Shown one piece after another: positions 10,434-19,242 of a stretch of DNA of 33,239 nt. The notes below the pieces were generated by a model. The model worked only from the letters and a program-made list of their open reading frames with translations. It was not told the origin of the DNA and ran no database searches. The DNA is from Rhodococcus gordoniae (lineage in GTDB: Bacteria > Actinomycetota > Actinomycetes > Mycobacteriales > Mycobacteriaceae). The translations under genes were made by a program, and so were the position numbers. The DNA is taken from contig NZ_LPZN01000076.1 of assembly GCF_001646655.1 (NCBI RefSeq), forward strand, positions 1-33,239. The letters are read 5' to 3'. How positions within the stretch are numbered: the first letter of the stretch is position 1; the number at the start of each line of letters is the position of its first letter.

Positions 10434-11060
10434 ATGGCGCAGCGACACGACTTCCGCACCCTGGCGAGCCGGCGGATCTACACGGGTGCCATCGTGTCGC
10501 TGCGCGTCGACGACGTGGCGATGCCCGACGGGCACACCGCCGAACGTGAAGTGGTCGAACATCACGGCGCGGTGGCGGTCGTGGCCGTCGACGAGCAGGA
10601 CCGGGTGGTGCTCGTACACCAGTACCGGCATCCGCTCGGCCGGCGCCTGTGGGAACTTCCCGCCGGGCTGCTCGACGCACCCGGGGAGGATCCCCTCGAC
10701 GCCGCCCGCCGCGAACTCGCCGAGGAGACCGGTCTGGCCGCCGCCGACTGGGAGCTCCTCGTCGACATCGCGCTCTCACCCGGGTTCACCGACGAAGCCG
10801 TCCGCGTCTTCGCCGCCCGCGGCCTGAGCGAGGTCGACCGGCCGGATCCGGAGCACGAGGAGGCCGATCTCGAGGTCCGCCGCGTCCCCGTCGACCAGGC
10901 CGTGTCGATGGTGCTGGGCGGGGAGATCGTCAACGCCACCGCAGTGTCCGGTCTCCTCGCGTTCGCGACCACCCGCGCGACCGGCACCGCGACCCGCACA
11001 CCGGACGCGCCGTGGCCGGACCGGCCCACCACCTTCGCCCGCACCCGCGCGGAGGGGTGA
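10434..11060 (+). CDS. Nudix hydrolase, ADP-ribose pyrophosphatase type (Rv1700-like)
   Basis: A 208-aa Nudix protein expected to split ADP-ribose into AMP and ribose-5-phosphate with Mg or Mn. The Nudix helix core is RRELAEETGL, preceded by LWELPAGLLDAPGEDP. The proline-containing ELPAG entry and the downstream SPGFTDEAVRVFAARGL segment are typical of ADPRases. The G-to-E spacing in the Nudix box is one residue longer than the strict consensus, as I also recall for Rv1700. The ATG start follows pyrG by 5 nt and xerD begins 3 nt after its stop, so it belongs to a tight pyrG-nudix-xerD run. Confidence 0.9.
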   Translation: MAQRHDFRTLASRRIYTGAIVSLRVDDVAMPDGHTAEREVVEHHGAVAVVAVDEQDRVVLVHQYRHPLGRRLWELPAGLLDAPGEDPLDAARRELAEETGLAAADWELLVDIALSPGFTDEAVRVFAARGLSEVDRPDPEHEEADLEVRRVPVDQAVSMVLGGEIVNATAVSGLLAFATTRATGTATRTPDAPWPDRPTTFARTRAEG

Positions 11061-11063
11061 GCG

Positions 11064-12035
11064 GTGCTGCCCGGTGAGGAGCGTCCGGCCACGCAGGTCG
11101 CTCCGCAGCCGTCCCCGACACTCACCGGGCAACTCGACGCCTATCTGGCGCACCTGACCGTCGAACGAGGGGTAGCGGCGAACACGCTCGCCTCCTACCG
11201 GCGCGATCTGCTGCGCTACATGGAACACCTCACCGACGTGCATGTCGGCGATCTTGCGGACGTCCACGAACACCACATCAGCGATTTCGCCGCGAGTCTG
11301 CGCCGCGGTGATCCGGAACGGAACCGCCCGGCGCTCGCGGCGAGCTCCGCCGCCCGCGCCCTGATCGCCGTGCGCGGCCTGCACCGTTTCGCCGCCGCCG
11401 AAGGTCAGACCCCCGTCGACGTCGCTCGCACCGTCAAACCACCGGCACCCGGACGCCGTCTGCCCAAGGCGCTGACCGTCGACCAGGTCACCGCGATCCT
11501 CGAGGCCGCCGCACCCGAGGCCGACGCTCCCCGCGACCTGCGCGACCGGGCGCTGCTCGAACTGCTGTACTCCACCGGCGCCCGCATCTCCGAGGCCGTC
11601 GGGCTCGACGTCGACGACCTCGACACCGAATCGCGCACGGTGCTGCTGCGCGGCAAGGGCGGCAAACAGCGGCTCGTGCCGGTCGGGCGGCCGGCGCTCG
11701 GCGCGCTCGACGCCTATCTCGTGCGCGGGCGGCCGACGCTGGCGACCGGCCGCACCGCCGCGGTCTTCCTGAACGCGCGCGGTGGACGCCTGTCGCGGCA
11801 GAGTGCGTGGAAGGTGCTGCAGACCGCCGCCGAACGCGCCGGAGTGGACGTCGGTGTCTCCCCGCACACCCTGCGCCACTCGTTCGCGACCCACCTGCTC
11901 GACGGCGGCGCCGACGTACGCGTGGTACAGGAGCTACTCGGGCATGCTTCTGTGACGACCACGCAGATATACACCCTGGTCACCGCCGGTGCCCTCCGCG
12001 AAGTGTGGGCACAGGCGCATCCGCGGGCACGATGA
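11064..12035 (+). CDS. xerD: Tyrosine site-specific recombinase XerD
   Basis: XerD resolves chromosome dimers at dif with XerC under FtsK control. The 323-aa protein has the N-terminal SAM-like core-binding domain ([19 protein letters not shown]) and the catalytic domain with all expected residues: Arg174 (TGARISEAV), Lys198 (RGKGGKQRL), His268 and Arg271 ([12 protein letters not shown]), His294 ([10 protein letters not shown]) and Tyr303. GTG 11064 lies 3 nt after the Nudix stop and adds about 20 residues before the usual XerD start region. The neighbouring parA and scpAB make this a chromosome-maintenance cluster. Integrase function of a mobile element is unlikely given this conserved setting. 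Confidence 0.93.
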   Translation: MLPGEERPATQVAPQPSPTLTGQLDAYLAHLTVERGVAANTLASYRRDLLRYMEHLTDVHVGDLADVHEHHISDFAASLRRGDPERNRPALAASSAARALIAVRGLHRFAAAEGQTPVDVARTVKPPAPGRRLPKALTVDQVTAILEAAAPEADAPRDLRDRALLELLYSTGARISEAVGLDVDDLDTESRTVLLRGKGGKQRLVPVGRPALGALDAYLVRGRPTLATGRTAAVFLNARGGRLSRQSAWKVLQTAAERAGVDVGVSPHTLRHSFATHLLDGGADVRVVQELLGHASVTTTQIYTLVTAGALREVWAQAHPRAR

Positions 12036-12088
12036 CCGGCTCCGCGACGGACGCGTGTCCGTGCGGTGATCCTGCCGACGAAGCGGTA

Positions 12089-12169
12089 GCGTTCCGGGGA
12101 AGAGCCGCCGGGCCACCCGACGGATCGACGAGAGAACATCTGGGTCGCAAGACAGGGGGAGTACCGAAC
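12089..12169 (+). promoter_or_regulatory. Candidate parA promoter/leader and strong ribosome binding site
   Basis: TAGCGT at about 12089 fits a -10 hexamer. It is followed by a purine-rich leader ending in GGGGGAG (12155-12161), with 8 nt to GTG 12170. This is the longest gap in the xerD-der run and could start an independent parA-scpAB transcript. Confidence 0.35.
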
Positions 12170-13153
12170 GTGGGCACACCTCGGCCACCCGCCACGTACA
12201 TGGAGCCGGAGCACCTCCGGTCGAACACCGTCCCGGTCGACGCAATCGGCCGCGAGGACGCCGACAGAACGTCCACCAGCGAGCCGACCACCACCGCCGG
12301 AACCACGGACGAGCCCGAGCTCGGACCGACCGGCCGGCCACGCCGTCCCGTCCCGGAACCGGTGCCGCTGTCCACCCACGGACCGGCTCGCATCATCGCG
12401 ATGTGCAATCAGAAGGGCGGGGTCGGCAAGACCACCTCGACGATCAACCTCGGCGCGTCCCTCGCCGAGTACGGGCGCCGCGTCCTGCTCGTCGACCTCG
12501 ATCCGCAGGGCGCGCTGTCCGCCGGACTCGGTGTCGCCCACCACGATCTCGATCTCACCGTGCACAACCTGCTCGTCGAACCGCGGGTCTCCACCGACGA
12601 CGTGCTCGTACGCACCCATGTCGAGAACCTCGACCTGCTGCCGAGCAACATCGACCTGTCCGCGGCGGAGATCCAGCTCGTCTCCGAAGTCGGCCGCGAA
12701 CAGGCCCTCGGACGGGCGCTGTACCCGATGCTCGACCGCTACGACTACATCCTCGTCGACTGCCAGCCGTCGCTGGGGCTGCTCACCGTCAACGCGCTCG
12801 CCTGCGCCGATTCGGTGCTCATCCCCATGGAATGCGAGTTCTTCAGCCTGCGCGGCCTGGCGCTGCTCAACGACACCGTCGCCAAGGTCCGCGACCGGCT
12901 GAACCCGAAGCTCGCCGTCGCGGGCATCCTCGTCACCATGTTCGACTCGCGCACTCTGCACGGACGCGAGGTGATGTCCCGGGTCGTGGAGGTCTTCGGC
13001 GACCTCGTCTACGATGCCGTCATCAACCGCACCGTGAAGTTCCCCGAGACCAGCGTCGCGGGTGAACCCATCACTCGCTGGGCGCCCGCCTCCGCCGGCG
13101 CCGAGTCGTACCGCGCCCTTGCACGGGAAGTCATCCACCGGAGCGGTCGCTGA
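12170..13153 (+). CDS. ParA/Soj-family ATPase (Rv1708-like)
   Basis: A 327-aa ParA-type ATPase with an approximately 70-residue variable N-terminus. The deviant Walker A is QKGGVGKTT (Lys82 and Lys87), with VLLVDLDPQGALSAGLG and ILVDCQPSLGLLTVNAL (Walker B region). It lacks a neighbouring parB and sits before scpA/scpB as Rv1708 does, so it is probably not the oriC ParA but a second ParA working with condensin loading or another cargo (inference). GTG 12170 is preferred for the strong GGGGGAG upstream with good spacing. An ATG at 12032, overlapping the xerD stop, would add 46 residues of unconserved appearance; ATG 12200 is a third choice. Confidence 0.9.
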   Translation: MGTPRPPATYMEPEHLRSNTVPVDAIGREDADRTSTSEPTTTAGTTDEPELGPTGRPRRPVPEPVPLSTHGPARIIAMCNQKGGVGKTTSTINLGASLAEYGRRVLLVDLDPQGALSAGLGVAHHDLDLTVHNLLVEPRVSTDDVLVRTHVENLDLLPSNIDLSAAEIQLVSEVGREQALGRALYPMLDRYDYILVDCQPSLGLLTVNALACADSVLIPMECEFFSLRGLALLNDTVAKVRDRLNPKLAVAGILVTMFDSRTLHGREVMSRVVEVFGDLVYDAVINRTVKFPETSVAGEPITRWAPASAGAESYRALAREVIHRSGR

Positions 13154-13158
13154 GTTCC

Positions 13159-14049
13159 GTGCACGCTCCCGTTCACGACACCGCGGACACCGGCACGGCA
13201 CCCGAAGCGGGAGCCGACGCGGGGGTCCTGGAGGAACCCGGCCGGCCGACACCTGCGGAGGTGGAGACCACCTCGGGGTTCCGCGTACGCCTGCGCAACT
13301 TCGAGGGCCCGTTCGACCTGCTGCTGACCCTCATCTCGCAGCGGCGACTCGACGTCACCGAGGTCGCCCTCCACGAGGTCACCGACGACTTCATCGCCTA
13401 CACCCGCAAGCTCGGACCCGAACTCGGCCTCGACCAGACCACCGAGTTCCTGGTCGTCGCCGCGACCCTGCTCGATCTCAAGGCCGCGCGGCTGCTGCCC
13501 GCCGGTGAGGTCGACGATCCCGAGGACCTCGCGCTCCTCGAGGCCCGCGACCTGCTGTTCGCGCGACTACTGCAGTACCGCGCCTACAAGCAGATCGCCG
13601 AACAGTTCGCCGCGTTCGAGGCCGCCGCCCTGCGCCGCTATCCACGCGCGGTGTCCCTCGAGGACCGTTTCGAGAATCTGGTGCCCGAGGTCGTGCTCGG
13701 CGTCGACCCGCAGCGCTTCGCCGAGATCGCCGCCGCCGCCTTCCGGCCGAAACCACCCCCCACCGTCGGCCTCGACCACCTGCACACCCCGAAGGTGTCG
13801 GTTCCCGAGCAGGCCGCCCACATCCTGGGCTTGCTCCGCTCCCGCGGCGCCGGCGTCCGGGTCGGTTTCGACGAACTCGTCGCCGATTGCGACCATGGGC
13901 TGCTCGTCGTCGCCCGGTTCCTGGCATTGCTCGAGTTGTACCGCGAACGCGCCGTCACCTTCGAGCAACCCGATCCGCTGGGGCACCTGCAGGTCGCGTG
14001 GACGGGGGAGACCGACGACGCCATCGATTTCGAGGAGGACTACGGGTGA
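13159..14049 (+). CDS. scpA: Segregation and condensation protein A (kleisin)
   Basis: ScpA is the kleisin subunit that bridges SMC heads in bacterial condensin. The 296-aa protein shows the family start FRVRLRNFEGPFDLLLTLIS (residues about 40-59), then LDVTEVALHEVTDDFIAY and LVVAATLLDLKAARLLP. The C-terminal winged-helix region carries FLALLELYRERAVTFEQ, the SMC head-binding part. GTG 13159 follows the parA stop by 5 nt; about 35 Glu/Ala/Gly-rich residues precede the conserved domain. scpB overlaps its stop. The partner smc is not in the window. Confidence 0.94.
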   Translation: MHAPVHDTADTGTAPEAGADAGVLEEPGRPTPAEVETTSGFRVRLRNFEGPFDLLLTLISQRRLDVTEVALHEVTDDFIAYTRKLGPELGLDQTTEFLVVAATLLDLKAARLLPAGEVDDPEDLALLEARDLLFARLLQYRAYKQIAEQFAAFEAAALRRYPRAVSLEDRFENLVPEVVLGVDPQRFAEIAAAAFRPKPPPTVGLDHLHTPKVSVPEQAAHILGLLRSRGAGVRVGFDELVADCDHGLLVVARFLALLELYRERAVTFEQPDPLGHLQVAWTGETDDAIDFEEDYG

Positions 14050-14759
14050 GCGACGACGCCGTCGAGCACGAGCGTGCAGGCGACACCGCCGCGCAGGAGC
14101 GTGCATGGGACGGTGAGCTTCTCGACATCGCCGACGACGAACTCACCGCGGCCCTCGAAGCGCTGCTGCTCGTCGTCGACACCCCCGCACCCACCGAGCA
14201 GCTCGCCACCGCCATCGGGGTCACCGCCGACCGGGCCGAGGCCGCGCTGCGACGTCTCGCGCAGGACCTCACCGCGCGTGGATCCGGCATCGACCTGCGG
14301 TATGCGGGCGACGGATGGCGCTTCTACACCCGTCGCGATTTCGCGCCGTATGTCGAGAAGTTGCTGCAGGGTGGCGCCCGCACCAAACTCACCCGCGCCG
14401 CACTCGAGACTCTCGCCGTGATCGCCTATCGGCAGCCGGTCACCCGCAGCCGTGTCGGCGCGGTGCGCGGCGTCAACGTCGACGGGGTGATGCGCACGCT
14501 GCTCGCCCGCGATCTGATCGCCGAGGCCGGCACCGATCCCGACACCGGTGGCACGCTCTATGTCACCACCGAGTTGTTCCTCGAGCGCCTCGGCCTGGCA
14601 TCTTTGCAGGATCTTCCGCCCGTTGCGCCGCTTCTGCCCGATGTCGATGTGATCGACGACATCGCCGACAGTCTCGAGTCGGACCCACGATTTGAGAGAA
14701 TGGGTAGGAACGCGCGTCCCGAGACTCTCTCGCCCGCGGAGTTCGATCCAGAGAACTGA
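14046..14759 (+). CDS. scpB: Segregation and condensation protein B
   Basis: ScpB dimers bind the ScpA linker in the SMC-ScpAB complex. The 237-aa protein has two winged-helix domains: ELTAALEALLLVVDTPAPTE at about residue 30, and RAALETLAVIAYRQPVTRS followed by VRGVNVDGVMRTLLARDLI in the second. The GTG start at 14046 overlaps the scpA TGA (GTGA), so the two are probably translationally coupled. The C-terminal 45 residues (LLPDVDVIDDI onward) are acidic and beyond the core domain. The pseudouridine synthase follows after 10 nt. Confidence 0.94.
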   Translation: MSDDAVEHERAGDTAAQERAWDGELLDIADDELTAALEALLLVVDTPAPTEQLATAIGVTADRAEAALRRLAQDLTARGSGIDLRYAGDGWRFYTRRDFAPYVEKLLQGGARTKLTRAALETLAVIAYRQPVTRSRVGAVRGVNVDGVMRTLLARDLIAEAGTDPDTGGTLYVTTELFLERLGLASLQDLPPVAPLLPDVDVIDDIADSLESDPRFERMGRNARPETLSPAEFDPEN

Positions 14760-14769
14760 CAGGAATCAA

Positions 14770-16017
14770 GTGAATACACCCGCTCGCCGTGATGGCACAC
14801 CGGATCGTAGAAGAAACAATCCCCGCAGCGCGACTACGCGCAATGCCGGGGCCTCCCGCTCGGGACGCACCGAATCCCCGCGTTCCGGAGGACGCACAGA
14901 GTCTCCGCGTTCCGGAGGACGCACAGAATCTCCGCGTGCGGGAGGACGCACCGAATCCCCGCGTGCGGGGCGCGCAGGGGCTCCCCGTACGGGGGAGCGC
15001 ACCGACTCACCCCGTTCCGATCGCCGGGCCACTCCCGGTCAGTCGGCCGCCAGCCGCAATCCGGCTCAGTCGGCCGGAGGCCGCAATCCCGCCCAGTCGG
15101 CCGGAGGCCGCAATCCCGCCCAGCCGGCCGCCGGTCGCAAACCGCACCGCAAGGGCACCTCGACCGGCAAGCCCTCCAAGCCTGCCGCCAAGCGCGCCGC
15201 ACAGCGCGTCGTTCCGACCGTGAGCAACGCTCGCCCCGCGCGTCACCAGCACCGCGAAGCCGGCCCGGCCCAGCTGCCCGCCGGTGAAGGCGTGCGGCTG
15301 CAGAAGGTGCTCGCCCAGGCCGGCGTCGCCTCGCGCCGCGCAGCCGAGGAACTCATCGCCGCAGGTCGCGTCGAGGTCGACGGCAACATCGTCGTCGAGC
15401 AGGGCCTGCGCGTGGACCCGGAGAACGCCGTGATCCGGGTCGACGGCGTCCGCGTCGTCGTCAACAAGGATCTCGTGCATCTCGTGCTGAACAAACCGCG
15501 CGGCTGGCAGTCCACGATGTCCGACGATCTCGGTCGTCCCTGTGTCGGCGACATCGTCTCCGAACGCGTCGCCGCCGGGCAGCGCCTGTTCCACGTCGGT
15601 CGTCTCGACGCCGACACCGAAGGTCTGCTGCTGCTCACCAACGACGGTGAACTCGCGCACCGGCTCATGCACCCGTCCTACGAGGTCCCCAAGACCTACC
15701 TGGCGACCGTCAAGGGTGTGCTCGCGCGCGGGGTCGGCAAGCAGCTCAAGGCCGGTATCGAACTCGAGGACGGGCCTGCCTCGGTCGACGAGTTCGCGTT
15801 GCTCGAGGTCCACGAAGGCCAGTCGCTGGTGCGGCTCGTGCTGCACGAGGGCCGCAAGCACATCGTGCGACGTCTGCTCGACGCCGTCGGTCATCCCGTG
15901 ATCCGGCTCGTGCGCACCAACATCGGCCCCGTCGCGCTCGGCGACCAGCGTCCCGGCACTCTCCGTGTCCTCGGCCGCAACGAGGTCGGCGGTTTGTACC
16001 AGGCGGTGAAGCTGTGA
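14770..16017 (+). CDS. RsuA/RluB-family rRNA pseudouridine synthase with long basic N-terminus (Rv1711-like)
   Basis: The enzyme converts a specific rRNA uridine to pseudouridine. Residues 1 to about 170 are disordered, rich in Arg, Ser, Pro and Gly, with two separate 9-residue repeat arrays. An S4 RNA-binding domain follows ([30 protein letters not shown]) and then the catalytic domain with Asp280 in [19 protein letters not shown] and the closing region [19 protein letters not shown]. At 415 aa it is about 160 residues longer than the usual 250. GTG 14770 has AGGAA upstream at 14760-14764. cmk overlaps its stop. RluB (23S) is more likely than RsuA on synteny, but the target cannot be fixed from sequence. 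Confidence 0.92.
   Translation: MNTPARRDGTPDRRRNNPRSATTRNAGASRSGRTESPRSGGRTESPRSGGRTESPRAGGRTESPRAGRAGAPRTGERTDSPRSDRRATPGQSAASRNPAQSAGGRNPAQSAGGRNPAQPAAGRKPHRKGTSTGKPSKPAAKRAAQRVVPTVSNARPARHQHREAGPAQLPAGEGVRLQKVLAQAGVASRRAAEELIAAGRVEVDGNIVVEQGLRVDPENAVIRVDGVRVVVNKDLVHLVLNKPRGWQSTMSDDLGRPCVGDIVSERVAAGQRLFHVGRLDADTEGLLLLTNDGELAHRLMHPSYEVPKTYLATVKGVLARGVGKQLKAGIELEDGPASVDEFALLEVHEGQSLVRLVLHEGRKHIVRRLLDAVGHPVIRLVRTNIGPVALGDQRPGTLRVLGRNEVGGLYQAVKL
14863..14970 (+). repeat. 27-bp tandem repeat, four units (GRTESPRSG type)
   Basis: Four nonapeptides, GRTESPRSG twice and GRTESPRAG twice, are encoded in register within the pseudouridine synthase tail. The central units are nearly identical in DNA, indicating recent expansion. 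Confidence 0.9.
15052..15132 (+). repeat. 27-bp tandem repeat, three units (SRNPAQSAG type)
   Basis: A second, unrelated nonapeptide array ([27 protein letters not shown]) in the same tail. The second and third units are almost identical at DNA level. Confidence 0.88.
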
Positions 16018-16712
16018 CCGGCGCACCGGCCGACGCGTTGATCGTCGCGATGGACGGACCGTCCGGCACCGGCAAGTCCACCGTCTCCAAGCGTCTCGCG
16101 CAGCATCTCGGTGCCGCCTACCTCGACACGGGGGCGATGTACCGCATCGCGACGTTGCACGCTCTGCGCCGCGGTACCGACCTGACCGATCCGGCCGCGA
16201 TCGCCGCGGCCACCGCCGATCTGCCGTGGTCGATCGGCACCGATCCCACCGTCGAGGACATCCGGCTCGACGGGGACGACGTGCGCGAGATCATCCGCGG
16301 CGCCGAGGTCACGGCCGCGGTCTCCGCGGTCTCCGCGGTCCCCGAGGTGCGCACCCAGCTCGTCGAGGCGCAGCAGCGTCTCGGGCGCGCCGAGCACCGC
16401 GTCGTGGTCGAAGGACGCGACATCGGCACGGTCGTCTTCCCCGAGGCCGACGTGAAGATCTTCCTCACCGCCTCGGCGGAGGCCCGCGCGTACCGGCGCA
16501 ACAACCAGAACATCGCCGAGGGTCGCGGCGACGACTACGAGGCGGTCCTTGCTGCGGTGCAGCGCCGTGACCACCTCGACTCCACCCGCGCGGTGTCGCC
16601 GCTGCGCGCGGCGGACGATGCGGTCGTCGTGGACACCAGCGACATGAACATCGACGAGGTGATCGCCGCGCTGCTCGCGGTGGTCGCCGAGCAGACTGGA
16701 GCGAAGTTGTGA
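16014..16712 (+). CDS. cmk: Cytidylate kinase
   Basis: Cmk phosphorylates CMP and dCMP with ATP, recycling cytidine nucleotides. The 232-aa protein has the P-loop [11 protein letters not shown] at residues 13-23, the [10 protein letters not shown] substrate-binding segment, [13 protein letters not shown] and the C-terminal [14 protein letters not shown]. It sits between a pseudouridine synthase and der as in M. tuberculosis (Rv1711-Rv1713), and both its start (GTG 16014) and stop overlap its neighbours by 4 nt, indicating a coupled unit. Confidence 0.96.
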   Translation: MTGAPADALIVAMDGPSGTGKSTVSKRLAQHLGAAYLDTGAMYRIATLHALRRGTDLTDPAAIAAATADLPWSIGTDPTVEDIRLDGDDVREIIRGAEVTAAVSAVSAVPEVRTQLVEAQQRLGRAEHRVVVEGRDIGTVVFPEADVKIFLTASAEARAYRRNNQNIAEGRGDDYEAVLAAVQRRDHLDSTRAVSPLRAADDAVVVDTSDMNIDEVIAALLAVVAEQTGAKL

Positions 16713-18139
16713 GCGACGACGTGAGCACCGATTACACCGGTTTCGCCGGCGACGGCACCTGGTCGGAGGAAGCCGACTGGGACGTCGAGTTCGCCGACGG
16801 CAACGAGCTCGAGGAGTTCGTTCCGGTCCCGACCGTCGCCGTGGTCGGCCGACCCAATGTCGGCAAGTCCACTCTGGTCAACCGCATCATCGGCCGACGC
16901 GAAGCCGTCGTCGAGGATGTCCCCGGCGTCACCCGGGACCGCGTCTCGTACGAGGCGTCGTGGAACGGCCGGCGGTTCATGGTGCAGGACACCGGCGGGT
17001 GGGAACCCGACGCGAAGGGCATGCAGCAGTCCGTGGCCCGCCAGGCCGAGGTCGCCATGCGTACCGCCGACGCGATCCTCGTCGTGGTCGACGCCACCGT
17101 CGGCGCCACCAGCGTCGACGAGGCGGTCGCGAAGGTGCTGCGCCGATCGAAGACGCCGGTGCTGCTGGTCGCGAACAAGGTCGACGACGACCGCGTCGAA
17201 TCCGAGGCCGCGACGTTGTGGTCGCTCGGGCTCGGCCAGCCGTATTCGGTGTCGGCCACCCACGGGCGCGGCACCGGCGATCTGCTCGACGAGCTGCTCG
17301 CCAAGTTGCCCGCCACCCCCCGCGAGGGTTCCGGCGGCGAAGGACCCCGCCGGGTCGCCCTGGTGGGCAAGCCGAACGTCGGCAAGTCGAGCCTGCTGAA
17401 CAAGCTCGCCGGGGACGAACGCTCGGTGGTGCACGATGTCGCCGGCACCACCGTCGACCCGGTGGACTCGATCGTCGAACTCGGCGGCAAGCCGTGGCGG
17501 TTCGTCGACACCGCCGGTCTGCGCAAGCGGGTCACACACGCCTCCGGAGCGGAGTTCTACGCGTCGCTGCGCACGCGCGGCGCGATCGACGCGGCCGAGG
17601 TGGCGGTGCTGCTCATCGACGCCTCGCAACCGATCACCGAGCAGGACCAGCGGGTGATCACGATGGTCGTCGAATCGGGTCGTGCCCTGGTGATCGCGTT
17701 CAACAAGTGGGATCTCGTCGATGAGGATCGTCGCTACGAGCTCGGCCGCGAGATCGACCGCGACCTGCTGCGGGTGCCGTGGGCGTCGCGCGTGAACATC
17801 TCCGCCAAGACCGGTCGAGCCGTGCAGAAGCTCGTCCCGGCGATGGAGACCGCGCTCGAGTCGTGGGACAAGCGCATCTCCACGGGACGCTTGAACTCGT
17901 GGCTCAAGGAGGTCGTGGCTGCGACTCCGCCGCCGATGCGCGGTGGTCGCCTGCCCCGTGTGCTGTTCGCCACCCAGGCAGCCACCCGGCCCCCGACCTT
18001 CGTGCTGTTCACCACGGGCTTCCTCGAGGCCGGCTACCGCCGCTTCCTCGAGCGTCGCCTGCGTGAGGAGTTCGGCTTCGACGGCAGCCCCGTGCGGATC
18101 TCGGTGCGGGTGCGGGAGAAGCGCGACCGCCGGAAGTGA
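16709..18139 (+). CDS. der: Ribosome-assembly GTPase Der (EngA)
   Basis: Der is an essential GTPase with two tandem G domains that acts in 50S subunit maturation. G domain 1: GRPNVGKST at residues 47-55, DTGGW and ANKVDD. G domain 2: GKPNVGKSS near residues 220-228, DTAGLRKR and FNKWDL. The C-terminal KH-like domain ends in [15 protein letters not shown]. At 476 aa it has about 40 extra acidic N-terminal residues relative to E. coli, common in actinobacteria. GTG 16709 overlaps the cmk stop. It is the last gene of the long + strand run. Confidence 0.97.
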   Translation: MSDDVSTDYTGFAGDGTWSEEADWDVEFADGNELEEFVPVPTVAVVGRPNVGKSTLVNRIIGRREAVVEDVPGVTRDRVSYEASWNGRRFMVQDTGGWEPDAKGMQQSVARQAEVAMRTADAILVVVDATVGATSVDEAVAKVLRRSKTPVLLVANKVDDDRVESEAATLWSLGLGQPYSVSATHGRGTGDLLDELLAKLPATPREGSGGEGPRRVALVGKPNVGKSSLLNKLAGDERSVVHDVAGTTVDPVDSIVELGGKPWRFVDTAGLRKRVTHASGAEFYASLRTRGAIDAAEVAVLLIDASQPITEQDQRVITMVVESGRALVIAFNKWDLVDEDRRYELGREIDRDLLRVPWASRVNISAKTGRAVQKLVPAMETALESWDKRISTGRLNSWLKEVVAATPPPMRGGRLPRVLFATQAATRPPTFVLFTTGFLEAGYRRFLERRLREEFGFDGSPVRISVRVREKRDRRK

Positions 18140-18182
18140 ACCCGCGACGGCGTCCGGTCGCGAAAACGCGCTGACCAGCCGA

Positions 18183-18211
18183 TTAGTGTTTCGGTCCGTT
18201 CCTGTTGTAAT
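18183..18211 (+). promoter_or_regulatory. Candidate promoter of the tRNA-Pro gene
   Basis: TTAGTG (18183-18188) and TGTAAT (18206-18211) are separated by 17 nt, 29 nt upstream of the tRNA. A GCGCTC/GAGCGC hairpin (18220-18236) lies in the 5' leader and may help processing. Confidence 0.5.
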
Positions 18212-18239
18212 CTCTGAGAGCGCTCGGAGAGAGCGCGGA

Positions 18240-18313
<74 letters not shown>

Positions 18314-18318
18314 CAGCG

Positions 18319-18353
18319 AAACCCCTTCCGACTTCGGTCGGAAGGGGTTTTCT
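18319..18353 (+). terminator. Strong UUCG-capped intrinsic terminator after tRNA-Pro
   Basis: A perfect 14-bp stem (18319-18332 with 18337-18350) is closed by a TTCG tetraloop. The AAA of the left arm pairs with TTT, followed by TCT. Confidence 0.92.
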
Positions 18354-18481
18354 CGTTCGCGGACGCGCCTTCACACCCGACGCCGGTGACGACGGAATCC
18401 GACCTGGCCCACCCCCGACGAATCCTCTAGGTTCGTCTCGCGCGCCGGATGGTCCGGCGTCGTGCAAGGGGGAGCAACAGG

Positions 18482-18682
18482 ATGAAGAAACTCGCCAGGA
18501 GTGCGTTCGTGACGGCCGCGGCGGCAGGACTCGTACTCGGGGGATCCTCTACCGCCGCAGCGGACACCGGTTCCGCCGGATACTTCGGCAACCCGCAGTG
18601 TCTGCTCCGCTCCCTTCTGACCTACGGGACGCTCAGTGCCGGCGATGCCGGCGCCTTCCTTCCAGGGTGCGCGCCGTTCTGA
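18482..18682 (+). CDS. Small secreted protein of unknown function
   Basis: A 66-aa protein with a clear Sec signal peptide: MKKLARS charged start, hydrophobic core FVTAAAAGLVLGG and an Ala-X-Ala type cleavage region (STAAADT) near residue 28. The mature part would be only about 38 residues, with two Cys (in NPQCLL and LPGCAPF) that could form a disulfide. GGGGGAG at 18468-18474 sits about 7 nt before the ATG, a strong ribosome binding site, and TAGGTT (18428-18433) is a possible -10. It follows the tRNA terminator and stands alone. I do not recognise a named family. It resembles the small two-Cys exported proteins common in Rhodococcus and Nocardia. Confidence 0.7.
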   Translation: MKKLARSAFVTAAAAGLVLGGSSTAAADTGSAGYFGNPQCLLRSLLTYGTLSAGDAGAFLPGCAPF

Positions 18683-18775
18683 GCGGGGCGTCACATGTGA
18701 AGCGGGCGAGCGCACCGAACGCTCCCGGATCCGGGACGCACCCCTCACGATGAGAAGTGCGTCGGCGGACGGTCA

Positions 18776-18806
18776 CTACCGGTAGGGCGCCGAGCGCGCC
18801 CTACCG
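18776..18806 (+). promoter_or_regulatory. Perfect 11-bp inverted repeat upstream of the VOC gene
   Basis: Arms 18780-18790 and 18796-18806 (CGGTAGGGCGC and its complement) with a 5-nt spacer. The left arm also lies in the palindrome CTACCGGTAG (18776-18785), so CTACC occurs on both sides of a single GGTAG. It is 20 nt before the start codon, so it could be an operator or a 5'UTR hairpin. Confidence 0.55.
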
Positions 18807-18825
18807 CACCCGCGAAAGGACCACG

Positions 18826-19242
18826 ATGACCACTCGATTCAATCCCTATCTCGCATTCCGCGATTCCGCGCGCGAAGCCATGGAGTTCTACCGATCGGTC
18901 TTCGGCGGTGAACTGGCGGTGAGCAGGTTCGCCGACATGCACGCCTCGGACGATCCGAGCGAGGACGACAAGGTGATGCACTCGATGCTCACCACCGACC
19001 GCGGCTTCGTGCTCATGGCCTCGGACACCCCGAACGGCGTGGACTACTCGCCCGGCACGAACTTCTCGCTGTCGCTCAGCGGGGACGACGAGAGCGTGCT
19101 CCGCGGCTGGTGGGACGCGCTGAGCGAAGGTGGTCGCGTCGACATGCCGCTCGAACGTGCCCCGTGGGGAGATCTGTTCGGTATGTGCACCGACCGCTTC
19201 GGAATTGCGTGGATGGTCAGCATCGGCGACCAGCAGGGCTGA
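18826..19242 (+). CDS. VOC-superfamily (glyoxalase/PhnB-like) protein
   Basis: A 138-aa protein of the PhnB-like branch of the vicinal oxygen chelate fold: it opens with FNPYLAFRDSAREAMEFYRSVFGG, has the MLTTDRGFVLMASD strand and ends with DRFGIAWMVSIG. This subgroup often lacks a proven enzymatic activity and is annotated as glyoxalase/bleomycin-resistance-like or 3-demethylubiquinone methyltransferase-like. The metal-binding residues cannot be judged without alignment. ATG 18826 has AAAGGA upstream at about 18815-18820. It is convergent with the next gene; their stop codons are 16 nt apart. Confidence 0.85.
   Translation: MTTRFNPYLAFRDSAREAMEFYRSVFGGELAVSRFADMHASDDPSEDDKVMHSMLTTDRGFVLMASDTPNGVDYSPGTNFSLSLSGDDESVLRGWWDALSEGGRVDMPLERAPWGDLFGMCTDRFGIAWMVSIGDQQG

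Noticed and set aside
11064-12035. Phage or island integrase
   Set aside because: The conserved neighbours (pyrG, Nudix, parA, scpAB) and full XerD motif set point to the housekeeping recombinase.
18826-19242. Bleomycin resistance protein
   Set aside because: The VOC fold alone does not show this; the PhnB-like branch is more general and no producer cluster is nearby.
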